A stretch of 37,836 bases of DNA, from assembly GCA_028287105.1 (NCBI GenBank), contig JAQBQH010000071.1, positions 1-37,836 on the forward strand, read 5' to 3'. Position 1 is the first letter of the stretch. Every line of letters starts with the position of its first letter. The notes below the pieces were generated by a model, which ran no database searches, had not been told where the DNA came from, and saw only the letters and a program-made list of their open reading frames with translations. Both the position numbers and the translations under genes were made by a program. Of the stretch, positions 26,290 through 33,661 are shown piece after piece. Origin of the DNA: Myxococcales bacterium. Its GTDB lineage: Bacteria > Myxococcota_A > Polyangia > Palsa-1104.

Positions 26290-27218
26290 GCGAGCCAGCC
26301 GAGCGCCTGGCCGTCCGCTTCGCCGGCCTCGATTGCGTGTCGCCGATCTGGACCGCGTCGGGCACGTTCGGTTACGGACAAGAGTTCGCTCCCTATCTCG
26401 ACCTCTCGGACCTCGGCGGCATCTGCACCAAGGGCATTTCGCCCAAGCCGCGCGGCGGCAACCCGCTGCCGCGGATCTGCGAGACGGCGTCGGGCATGAT
26501 CAACTCGATCGGGCTCGAGAACGTCGGCGTCGAAGGCTTCCGCGAAAAGAAGCTGCCGTTCTTGAAGGCGTCCGGCACGCGCGTCGTCGTCAACTTCTTC
26601 GGCGAGACCTTCGACGACTACGTCGCCTGCGGCGCCGCGCTCGACGCCATGGACGGCGTCCACGCGCTCGAGATGAACGTCAGCTGCCCGAACATCAAGA
26701 AGGGCGGCGTCGAGTACGGCACCGACCCGGCCGTCTTGCAGGATCTGGTGCGCCAGTGCCGCGCCGTCACCAAGAAGCCGCTCATCATCAAGCTGACGCC
26801 GAATTGCACCGACATCGTCGCGCTCGCGCGCGCGTCGATGGAAGGCGGCGCCGACGGCCTCTCGGTCATCAACACCATCTCGGCCATGGCCATCGACGCC
26901 CGCCGCCGCCGCCCGCGCATCGCCACCACCTTCGGCGGCCTGTCGGGCCCGGCGATCAAGCCGATCGCGCTGCGCATGGTCTATCAGGTCCACCGCGCCC
27001 TGCCCGACGTGCCAATCAGCGGCATCGGCGGTATCGCCACCGGCGAAGACGTCGCCGAATTCCTCCTCGCCGGCGCAACCACGGTGCAGGTCGGCACCCA
27101 AAGCTTTGCCGAGCCGCACGCCGCGAGACGCATTCATGGTGAGCTCGTGCAGTTCATGCGCGACGAAAAAATCAGTGACGTGAGAGAGCTGATCGGCGGG
27201 TTACAGGGCGGGCGTTAG
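26286..27218 (+). CDS. pyrD: Dihydroorotate dehydrogenase 1B, catalytic subunit
   Basis: PyrD oxidises dihydroorotate to orotate in pyrimidine synthesis, with FMN. The 310-residue protein has the class 1 catalytic cysteine at C134 in NVSCPNIKKGG, FMN-binding TASGTFGYG, the KLTPNCTDI block near 165, FGGLSGPAIKPIALR near 220 and ISGIGGI near 245. It partners with PyrK, encoded immediately upstream with a four-base overlap, so the NAD+-linked 1B complex is expected. The start codon ATG at 26286 gives the standard length. Confidence 0.96.
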   Translation: MSEPAERLAVRFAGLDCVSPIWTASGTFGYGQEFAPYLDLSDLGGICTKGISPKPRGGNPLPRICETASGMINSIGLENVGVEGFREKKLPFLKASGTRVVVNFFGETFDDYVACGAALDAMDGVHALEMNVSCPNIKKGGVEYGTDPAVLQDLVRQCRAVTKKPLIIKLTPNCTDIVALARASMEGGADGLSVINTISAMAIDARRRRPRIATTFGGLSGPAIKPIALRMVYQVHRALPDVPISGIGGIATGEDVAEFLLAGATTVQVGTQSFAEPHAARRIHGELVQFMRDEKISDVRELIGGLQGGR

Positions 27219-27257
27219 GCGAGGCGCGTCTTTTTCAGAGGGCGCTCGAGTTGACGC

Positions 27258-27386
27258 GGCGGCGGGTCCTGTCATCGCATGTCTTTTTTCGGCGGTGCTC
27301 GGGCTGCGCTCGACGCCCCGCTGGCGTGTGGGCTCGCTCCGCCCTGCGCTCCGGCGAAAAATGACATGCGATGGCCACCCGCCGCG
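27258..27386 (+). repeat. Palindromic repeat element, copy 1
   Basis: A 129-base element whose ends are imperfect inverted repeats of each other, sharing the core ATCGCATGTC at 27274-27283 (its complement at 27364-27373) followed by a T-run and CGSCGG. The 53 bases at its left and 50 bases at its right match copy 2 exactly in inverted orientation; only the central 26 bases (27311-27336) differ. Resembles a REPIN or MITE; no transposase is near. Confidence 0.85.
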
Positions 27387-27567
27387 AGCCAAGCTCTCGC
27401 TGCCTTTGGGCCCGACGCTCGACCGCCACGCACGATGACACGATGATCCGACGCGCGATGACGATGACCAAACGTACGAGCGAGTCGATCGAGTGATACG
27501 CACGCTCCGGCCTCAGATGTGACTGGGGCGGCGTACGGCATCGAAATACACGAAAGCGAGAGTGGCG

Positions 27568-27697
27568 CGCGGCGGGTGGCCATCGCATGTCATTTTTCGC
27601 CGGAGCGCAGGGCGGAGCGCAGAAAGACAGTCACGTGCGTCGTCAGCGCAGCCCGAGCACCGCCGAAAAAAGACATGCGATGACAGGACCCGCCGCC
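27568..27697 (-). repeat. Palindromic repeat element, copy 2 (inverted)
   Basis: The reverse complement of copy 1: 27645-27697 equals the complement of 27258-27310 and 27568-27617 equals the complement of 27337-27386, with an unrelated 27-base centre (27618-27644). Weaker similarity continues for about 15 more bases into the spacer (CTCTCGCT on one side, AGCGAGAG on the other). The pair could form a large cruciform or recombine to invert the spacer. Confidence 0.85.
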
Positions 27698-27773
27698 CGT
27701 GCTACCGGAGCGTCGCTCTGTCTTTTGAAGCCCCTCAGCCCCGCCCCTGTTCACTTCGTCAATTTTTCGATAA

Positions 27774-28178
<405 letters not shown>

Positions 28179-28207
28179 TTTCGGAACGCACGAAAAGGAG
28201 CAACTGC

Positions 28208-29620
28208 ATGACCCCGAGCGACGTCATCAAGTTCGCCGAGAAGCACGGCGCGAAATTCGTCGATTTGAAGTTCATCGACTTGCCTGGCATCTGGCAGCAC
28301 ACGACCGTGACCATCCAGCAGTTGAAGGAAGACTCGTTCGAAGACGGCTTTGGCCTCGATGGCTCCTCCATTCGCGGTTGGCAGCCCATCAACGCGTCCG
28401 ACATGCTGCTCGTGCCCGACCCGACGACGGCGCGGATGGATCCGTTCACGCAGTACCCGACGATCTCGCTCATCTGCAACGTGTACGATCCGATCACCAA
28501 GGAGCCGTACTCGCGCGACCCGCGCAACATCATCCGCAAGGCGGAGAAGTACCTGAAGTCGACGGGCCTCGCCGACGTCTGCTACTTCGGCCCCGAGGCC
28601 GAGTTCTTCGTCTTCGACGACATCCGCTACGACGCGCAGCCCAACCAGAGCTTCTATTACATCGACTCCTCCGAAGGTCGCTGGAACTCGGGCCGCGAAG
28701 AGTTCCCCAACCTCGGCTACAAGCCCAACTACAAGGGCGGCTACTTCCCCGTCGCCCCGACCGACTCGCTCGGCAACCTGCGCGCCGAGATGGTGACGAC
28801 GATGCAGGAGCTCGGCATCTACGTCGAGACCCTGCACCACGAGGTCGCCACCGGCGGCCAGTGTGAGATCGACATGCGCTTTCTGCCGATGCTCGAGATG
28901 GCAGACACGCTCATGTGGTTCAAGTACATCGTCAAGAACGTGGCGCGCCGCAACGGCAAGACCGCGACGTTCATGCCGAAGCCGCTCTACGGCGACAACG
29001 GCTCGGGCATGCATTGCCACCAGTCGTTGTGGAAGGGCGAGAAGCCGCTCTTCCCCGGCGACGGCTACGCGGGCCTCTCGGAGATGGCGCTCTATTACAT
29101 CGGCGGCATCATCAAGCACGCCAAGTCGATCTGCGCCTTCACCAACCCGTCGACGAACTCGTATCGCCGTCTGACGCCGGGCTTCGAGGCGCCGGTGAAC
29201 CTGGCCTACTCGTCGCGCAACCGTTCGGCGTCGATCCGCATCCCGATGTTCTCGTCGTCGCCGAAGGCCAAGCGCATCGAGTTCCGCACGCCCGATCCGT
29301 CGTGCAACCCGTACCTCGGCTTCGCCGCGATGATGCTGGCCGGCCTCGACGGCATCGAGAAGCGCATCCATCCGGGTGAGCCGCTCGACAAGGACATCTA
29401 CGCCATGTCGCCCGAGGAGCTGAAGGAAGTTCCGTCGGTGCCGGCGTCGCTCGACGAGGCGCTCAAGGCGCTGCGCGCGGATCACGAGTTCCTGCTCAAG
29501 GGCGACGTCTTCACGCCGGACGTCATCGACACGTGGGTCGAGTTCAAGACCAACCACGAGGTCGATCCGGTGCGCCTGCGTCCGGTGCCGCTCGAGTTCG
29601 CGCTCTACTACGACTGCTAA
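28208..29620 (+). CDS. glnA: Glutamine synthetase type I
   Basis: GlnA makes glutamine from glutamate, ammonia and ATP. The 470-residue protein is a full GSI-beta-type enzyme: DGSSIRGW near 55, [11 protein letters not shown] with metal glutamates near 130, the ATP-site [16 protein letters not shown] near 260, the [17 protein letters not shown] block near 320 and the adenylylation-loop Tyr398 in [12 protein letters not shown]. Presence of Tyr398 suggests GlnE-type control, together with P-II made from the upstream gene. Ribosome binding site AAGGAG is nine bases upstream. Confidence 0.98.
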   Translation: MTPSDVIKFAEKHGAKFVDLKFIDLPGIWQHTTVTIQQLKEDSFEDGFGLDGSSIRGWQPINASDMLLVPDPTTARMDPFTQYPTISLICNVYDPITKEPYSRDPRNIIRKAEKYLKSTGLADVCYFGPEAEFFVFDDIRYDAQPNQSFYYIDSSEGRWNSGREEFPNLGYKPNYKGGYFPVAPTDSLGNLRAEMVTTMQELGIYVETLHHEVATGGQCEIDMRFLPMLEMADTLMWFKYIVKNVARRNGKTATFMPKPLYGDNGSGMHCHQSLWKGEKPLFPGDGYAGLSEMALYYIGGIIKHAKSICAFTNPSTNSYRRLTPGFEAPVNLAYSSRNRSASIRIPMFSSSPKAKRIEFRTPDPSCNPYLGFAAMMLAGLDGIEKRIHPGEPLDKDIYAMSPEELKEVPSVPASLDEALKALRADHEFLLKGDVFTPDVIDTWVEFKTNHEVDPVRLRPVPLEFALYYDC

Positions 29621-29631
29621 TTCCGATCTCT

Positions 29632-29670
29632 CCGCCGGCGCGAGATGGCAACCCATCTCGTGGCCGGCGG
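29632..29670. terminator. Hairpin terminator after glnA
   Basis: CCGCCGGC (29632-29639) pairs with GCCGGCGG (29663-29670); GAGATGG (29642-29648) pairs with CCATCTC (29653-29659) around a CAAC loop. It begins 12 bases after the glnA stop, between convergent genes. There is no U-run on either side, so it is a structure-only terminator candidate. Confidence 0.7.
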
Positions 29671-29704
29671 CGCTCATCTCCCGCTCGCCGATGCCGTCGA
29701 CCTT

Positions 29705-30706
29705 CTACCTCGAGCGCAGCACACTGACGAGCGCCAGCGCCGCGATCCCCAGCCCCGCCGCCGCCAACAGGCCCTTGTGCTTGACCGCGAACAGCTCCGC
29801 CGACCGCCCGTGCGCGCGCGCGTCGAACGCCCCGTGCGAACCCGCGTCGCTTTCGTCGTCGACCGGCTGCCACAGGTTGTAGCGCGCGCCCTCCGTCGGC
29901 GGTCCGTCGTACTGCTGGCTCTCGAAGCCGGTCTTGGCCAGGTACCAATCGCCGACGGACGGCGCCAGCTTGTTGCCGGCGATCACCACCGCCGTCGACG
30001 CGCCGACGTAGAGCTCGCGCCGCCGGTGATGCGCCGCGAAGTGGACCGCGTCCGCCGCCACCTCGGGCTGATAGATCGGCGGCACCGGCTGCGACTTGTG
30101 CTCCATCTTGTTCTTGCACCAGCCGAACTGCGGCGTGTTGACCGCCGGCATGTGCACCTCGGTCAGCCACACCTTCGACTTGCGATGCATGAGCTCGGTG
30201 CGTACCGAGTCGGTGAAGCCGCGAATCGCGTGCTTCGCGCCGCAGTAGGCCGACTGCAGCGGAATGGCCCGATAGGCGAGGGCGGAGCCGACCTGCACGA
30301 TGGTGCCGGCGTCACGCGGCAGCATGCGCGAGAGCGCGGCGTGCGTTCCATGGACGTAGCCGAGGTAGGTCACGTCGGTGACGCGGCGGAACTCGTCCAT
30401 CGTGAGGTCGGTGAACTGGCCGAACACCGTCACCATGGCGCAGTTGATCCAGATGTCGATGGGGCCGAGCTCCGCCTCGGCGCGCGCCGCCGCCGCCTCG
30501 ACCTGCGTCGGATCGGCGACGTCGGTCGGACAGACGATCGCGCGCCCGCCCGCCGCCTCGACGTCGCGCCGCGCCCCTTCGAGCCCCGCCGCCCCGCGCG
30601 CCAGGAGCGCGACCGACGCGCCCTCGGCGCCGAACCGCTGCGCCGTCGCGCGCCCGATGCCCGCCGAGGCGCCGGTGATGACGACGACCTTGCCCTTGCC
30701 CGCCAT
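29705..30706 (-). CDS. SDR oxidoreductase with C-terminal membrane anchor
   Basis: A 333-residue classical SDR. NAD(P) loop TGASAGIGRATAQRFG (TGxxxGxG), catalytic Ser in VQVGSALAYRAIPLQSAYCGAKHA with Tyr-x3-Lys as YCGAK, and a C-terminal extension (YLAKTGFESQQYDGPP, SDAGSHGAFDARA) found in a common group of bacterial SDRs. The final segment GLLAAAGLGIAALALVSVLR is a single TM tail. The expected Asn of the NNAG motif reads INCAMVTVFG. Its ATG overlaps the stop of the VKOR-like gene by one base (TGATG), making it the last gene of a three-gene operon. Confidence 0.92.
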   Translation of the reverse strand: MAGKGKVVVITGASAGIGRATAQRFGAEGASVALLARGAAGLEGARRDVEAAGGRAIVCPTDVADPTQVEAAAARAEAELGPIDIWINCAMVTVFGQFTDLTMDEFRRVTDVTYLGYVHGTHAALSRMLPRDAGTIVQVGSALAYRAIPLQSAYCGAKHAIRGFTDSVRTELMHRKSKVWLTEVHMPAVNTPQFGWCKNKMEHKSQPVPPIYQPEVAADAVHFAAHHRRRELYVGASTAVVIAGNKLAPSVGDWYLAKTGFESQQYDGPPTEGARYNLWQPVDDESDAGSHGAFDARAHGRSAELFAVKHKGLLAAAGLGIAALALVSVLRSR

Positions 30707-31131
30707 CAGCGCGCCCCGCGCAGCGTGCGCCACGCCACCGGCACCATCGCGAAGTTGATCGCGATCGCGCCGATGCAGTAGACGCAGGCGCGCTTCTCGA
30801 CGACGGCCATCTGCACGGCGTAGTAGCCGGCCGCGACCGCCCCGCCGGCGACGCAGGCCGCGAGCGCACGATCGAGCCACTTCGAGCGACGACGACGCCG
30901 GCGCCGGAGCGCGAGCAGCCCGAGCTCCGTCAGATAGAGCCCCATCGCCGGGATGCCGTCGGCAATGCCGAAGGGATAGGCTTCAGGCGACGTCGTCACC
31001 TTGTTGGCGTCGAACCCGCGCCACGGCACGTCGGGCAGCCGCTTGATGACGTCGAGCTGCCGCAGCGTCACCGGGATCGCATCGGCGAGCGCCATTCCAG
31101 CCAGCACGTTCAACGCCGTTTCACTCCGCAT
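30706..31131 (-). CDS. VKOR-like membrane protein
   Basis: A 141-residue protein with four hydrophobic segments. The C-terminal helix carries C116-V-Y-C119 in VEKRACVYCIGAIAINF, which matches the CxxC active-site helix of vitamin K epoxide reductases. The periplasmic loop pair of cysteines usual in bacterial VKORs is missing: that region reads GFDANKVTTSPEAYPFGIADGIP, where SPEAYPFGIADGIPAM resembles the family loop without cysteines. Hydrophilic run RRRRRRR separates helices 2 and 3. It may be a VKOR-derived quinone or thiol protein that relies on a partner for the missing pair. Overlaps the transducer gene by 11 bases. Confidence 0.7.
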   Translation of the reverse strand: MRSETALNVLAGMALADAIPVTLRQLDVIKRLPDVPWRGFDANKVTTSPEAYPFGIADGIPAMGLYLTELGLLALRRRRRRRSKWLDRALAACVAGGAVAAGYYAVQMAVVEKRACVYCIGAIAINFAMVPVAWRTLRGAR

Positions 31132-31498
31132 AGGCCACCGTGGTCATGAGCGCATTCTCCTTCTGCCGCGAGTCGAGCCGCGTGTGCTGCACGACGATCG
31201 GCACGTCCGATTCGATGACGCTGGCGTAATCCGTCGCCGTCGGAATCGGCTCCGGCTCGACGAGATCGTTGAAGCGAAGGTGGACGGTCCGCCGCGCCGG
31301 CACGGTCACGCGATAGGGCCCGGCCGGCTCGCGATCGCGAAAGAAGACGGTGATGGTGACGTGTGCGTCATCGCCGGTGGCGTTGAGCAGGCACGCCGTC
31401 TCGTGGCTCAGCATCTCCGGCTCGGGCCCGTGGCTGCCCTCGGGGATGTACCCCTCGGCGATGGCCCAGCGCCGCTTTCCGATCGCTCCGTTGCTCAT
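31121..31498 (-). CDS. Sensory-rhodopsin-transducer (ASRT) family protein
   Basis: A 125-residue soluble protein with the pattern of the Anabaena sensory rhodopsin transducer family (PF07100): RRWAIAEGYIPEGSHGPEPEM (key WAIAEGYIP), LSHETACLLNATGDDAHVTI, VFFRDREPAGPYRVTVPARR, RFNDLVEPEPIPTATDYASV and VPIVVQHTRLDSR. The family forms a beta-sandwich tetramer; in cyanobacteria it binds a sensory rhodopsin, but most homologues occur without one and may bind carbohydrate or DNA. No rhodopsin gene is in the window. First gene of the operon with the VKOR-like and SDR genes. An ATG at 31498 starts it. Confidence 0.88.
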   Translation of the reverse strand: MSNGAIGKRRWAIAEGYIPEGSHGPEPEMLSHETACLLNATGDDAHVTITVFFRDREPAGPYRVTVPARRTVHLRFNDLVEPEPIPTATDYASVIESDVPIVVQHTRLDSRQKENALMTTVAYAE

Positions 31499-31502
31499 CG
31501 GC

Positions 31503-31514
31503 GATCAGATGATC
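31503..31514. promoter_or_regulatory. Palindrome upstream of the transducer operon
   Basis: GATCA-GA-TGATC forms a 5-bp inverted repeat five bases upstream of the start codon of the transducer-family gene. It is a candidate operator in the 97-base divergent gap with the methyltransferase gene; no matching second copy was found there. Confidence 0.3.
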
Positions 31515-31595
31515 AAGAGTCGTGCCGTCCGCCTCCATCGCTTGGCGACGATCGACGCGACTCCCCGCGCGCGGTCGCGGGTGTAGGATCACCGG

Positions 31596-32474
31596 ATGCT
31601 GCAACACTACCGGCAGCTCATCGACGATCCGGTGCGCCTCGGCGCGTTTCAGCGCGCCATTGCCGCGGTGGTCAAGCCGGGCGACGTGGTCGCCGACGTC
31701 GGCTGCGGCCTCGGCACGTACGCCATCTTCGCGGCCCAGGCCGGCGCCCGCCGGGTCTTCGCCGTCGACGACGATGCCGCGATCGTGGAAGTCGCGGCGG
31801 AGGTCGTGCGCGACAACGGTCTCGACGGCGTCGTCGAAGTCCTGGCCGGCTACTCGACGCAGCTGACCCCGCCCGAGCCGTGCGACGTGGTGATCTTCGA
31901 GGACTACCTGATCTCGCTGGTCTCGCCGCACAAGGCGCGCGTCATCGCCGACCTGATCGCGCGCTGGCTCAAGCCGGGCGGCCGCCTCCTGCCGCCGCGC
32001 GCGCGGCTGTGGCTCGCCGCCGTCGAGGACCCGGAAGGCCATCTGGCGCTCGACCGCTTCAGCCGCACGCAGGATCGCCTCTTCGGCATCGACTTCTCCG
32101 CGACGAGGCGGCGCACCTTCGCCAGCGCGCACGCGCGCAAGCTCGGCGCCGGCGCGCTCTTGACCGCGCCCGACCTGGCGCACGAGTACGACCTCACGCG
32201 CCTCGGGCACGTCGAGCTCTCGGCCACGCGCACGCTCACCGCCACCCGCGCCGGGGTCGCCCACGGCCTGCTCTTGTGGTTCGAGCTCGAGCTCTCGGGC
32301 GGCTGGCTCGGCACCGGCCCGCTCGCGCCACCGTCGGCGTGGCAGCAGACCATCTTCCCGCTCGCGACGCCGCTGCCCGTGCGCGCCGGTGCGCCACTGC
32401 GCGTCGAGCTGCAGGCCGCCGCCGCCGGCGAAGGGCTCTCGTGGCGCTGGTCGCTGGCGCGCGCCGCAGTCTGA
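31596..32474 (+). CDS. PRMT-like SAM-dependent methyltransferase
   Basis: A 292-residue methyltransferase. Motif I VADVGCGLGTYAIFAAQAGARRVFAVD (key DVGCGLGTY), motif post-I VDDDAAIVE, a FEDYLISLVSPHKARVIAD block, then RWLKPGGRLLPPRARLWL and a C-terminal beta-barrel-like region (LGHVELSATRTLT, LLLWFELELSG). This order is like protein arginine methyltransferases, including the N-terminal HYRQLIDDPVRLGAFQRAI helix. The double-E loop is reduced to FED, so arginine activity is not assured. Convergent with the nucleotidyltransferase gene; 135 bases between them carry short palindromes (GAGCCGGCTC, ACCGGCCGGT) that could terminate transcription. Confidence 0.82.
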   Translation: MLQHYRQLIDDPVRLGAFQRAIAAVVKPGDVVADVGCGLGTYAIFAAQAGARRVFAVDDDAAIVEVAAEVVRDNGLDGVVEVLAGYSTQLTPPEPCDVVIFEDYLISLVSPHKARVIADLIARWLKPGGRLLPPRARLWLAAVEDPEGHLALDRFSRTQDRLFGIDFSATRRRTFASAHARKLGAGALLTAPDLAHEYDLTRLGHVELSATRTLTATRAGVAHGLLLWFELELSGGWLGTGPLAPPSAWQQTIFPLATPLPVRAGAPLRVELQAAAAGEGLSWRWSLARAAV

Positions 32475-32609
32475 GAGCGCGAGGAGCCCGTCCGGGTAAT
32501 CGCGCCTGCTGCGGCGCTCAAGCTCGCGGCACGGTGATCTCACAAGAGCCGGCTCGTGTCCCGCTACCGGCCGGTGCTAGTCGGACGGCGCGATGACTCG
32601 GACGCGCTC

Positions 32610-33599
32610 CTAGCGCTTCTCCTTGCCCCACATCGACAGCTTCTCGAGCGCCCAGCTGCCGAGGTCACGGGTGCGGTCGAACAGCATCGGCCTGACGACG
32701 CGCGACGCCCACGGCCCGAGCGCGCCCTCGCCGCGCTGCAGCCACGGTCCCATGCGCTTCAAGATCGCGCGTCGCACCGGCGCCACGCGCAGCGACGGTC
32801 GGCGCGCGTCGCCGCCTTCGATCCAGGGCATCACCGCGCGCAGCTGATCGCGCGCCGCCGCCAGCGCCACCCGCGCACCCGCTGCCGCCGCCAGCGACTC
32901 CACGTCCGCCCACAACGACGCGCCTCCGTCGTCGGCGAGAAGCGCCGCGTCGGTCAGCCACAGCGCGTTGCCGGTGAAGCCGTGCGTGGCCGCGTGCACG
33001 AGCACCACGTACAGGTGGTCCGCCACCGACGGCACCCACGCCGTCGTCGCGCCGTACGCAATCTCCGTCGCCCGCGCCATGAGCGGCTCGACCTCGCGCG
33101 CGATGCGCAGCTCGTGCCACAGCCGATGGTGCAGCTCGATCTGCACCGGCCCCGCCGTCATCTTGACGTCGTGCACCGCGTCGCGCGCGTAGCGGAACGG
33201 CTGCGGGTCGCTACGCGTGAACCCCAGGTCCTGGCACAGCTCGACCGCGCGCCCCAGATCAGCCGGCGCACAGGCTACATCGACGTCGAGCATCGGCCGC
33301 GCACCCGGGTCGCCGTAGTGGGTGCGCACCAGCACCGCCCCCTTGAACGGCACCAGCTTCAGCCCGTCGGCGCGCGCCGCCGCCAGCACCGCCTCCAGGC
33401 GGGTCAGGCGCGCCAGGTTCCACGCCAGCGCCGTCAGATAGGCCTGCCGGCCCGGCGCCCCCGTCTCGCCCGCCGACAGCGCCACCGCATGACGCAGTGC
33501 GATGAGCTCCGTGCGATCGCGCAGCACGGCCGGGAGCGCATCGAGCCGCGCCGCGCTCAGGGTCTGGCGGCACCGGGGGAGCAGCACAGTCGCCACCAT
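32610..33599 (-). CDS. NTP_transf_5-type nucleotidyltransferase-fold protein
   Basis: A 329-residue protein of the uncharacterised nucleotidyltransferase family PF14907. The core is LVPFKGAVLVRTHYGDPGARPMLDVDV at residues of about 80-106, with the Lys-Gly, the Gly-x-Arg and the DVDV acidic pair that the family uses for nucleotide or metal binding; VQIELHHRLWHELRI and HLYVVLVHAATHGF follow. Such genes often sit in exopolysaccharide loci, and this one diverges from a Wzc-like gene (62 bases). Catalysis is not established. The start codon ATG at 33599 was the longest plausible. Confidence 0.83.
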   Translation of the reverse strand: MVATVLLPRCRQTLSAARLDALPAVLRDRTELIALRHAVALSAGETGAPGRQAYLTALAWNLARLTRLEAVLAAARADGLKLVPFKGAVLVRTHYGDPGARPMLDVDVACAPADLGRAVELCQDLGFTRSDPQPFRYARDAVHDVKMTAGPVQIELHHRLWHELRIAREVEPLMARATEIAYGATTAWVPSVADHLYVVLVHAATHGFTGNALWLTDAALLADDGGASLWADVESLAAAAGARVALAAARDQLRAVMPWIEGGDARRPSLRVAPVRRAILKRMGPWLQRGEGALGPWASRVVRPMLFDRTRDLGSWALEKLSMWGKEKR

Positions 33600-33661
33600 A
33601 CGCCAAATCCATCCTTATAAATACGTGCGCCGCACTACTTCATGGTACGATCCTCGGCACC

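Noticed and set aside
27258-27697. Inverted elements considered as one insertion sequence
   Set aside because: The 181-base spacer has no room for a transposase and no target duplication is visible, so it is listed as a repeat pair instead.
30706-31131. Frameshift in the VKOR-like gene as cause of missing cysteines
   Set aside because: The frame is clean and overlaps both neighbours as expected for an intact operon; missing cysteines look genuine.
29621-31500. Rhodopsin gene near the transducer-family protein
   Set aside because: No seven-helix frame with a retinal lysine is present on either strand around the operon.
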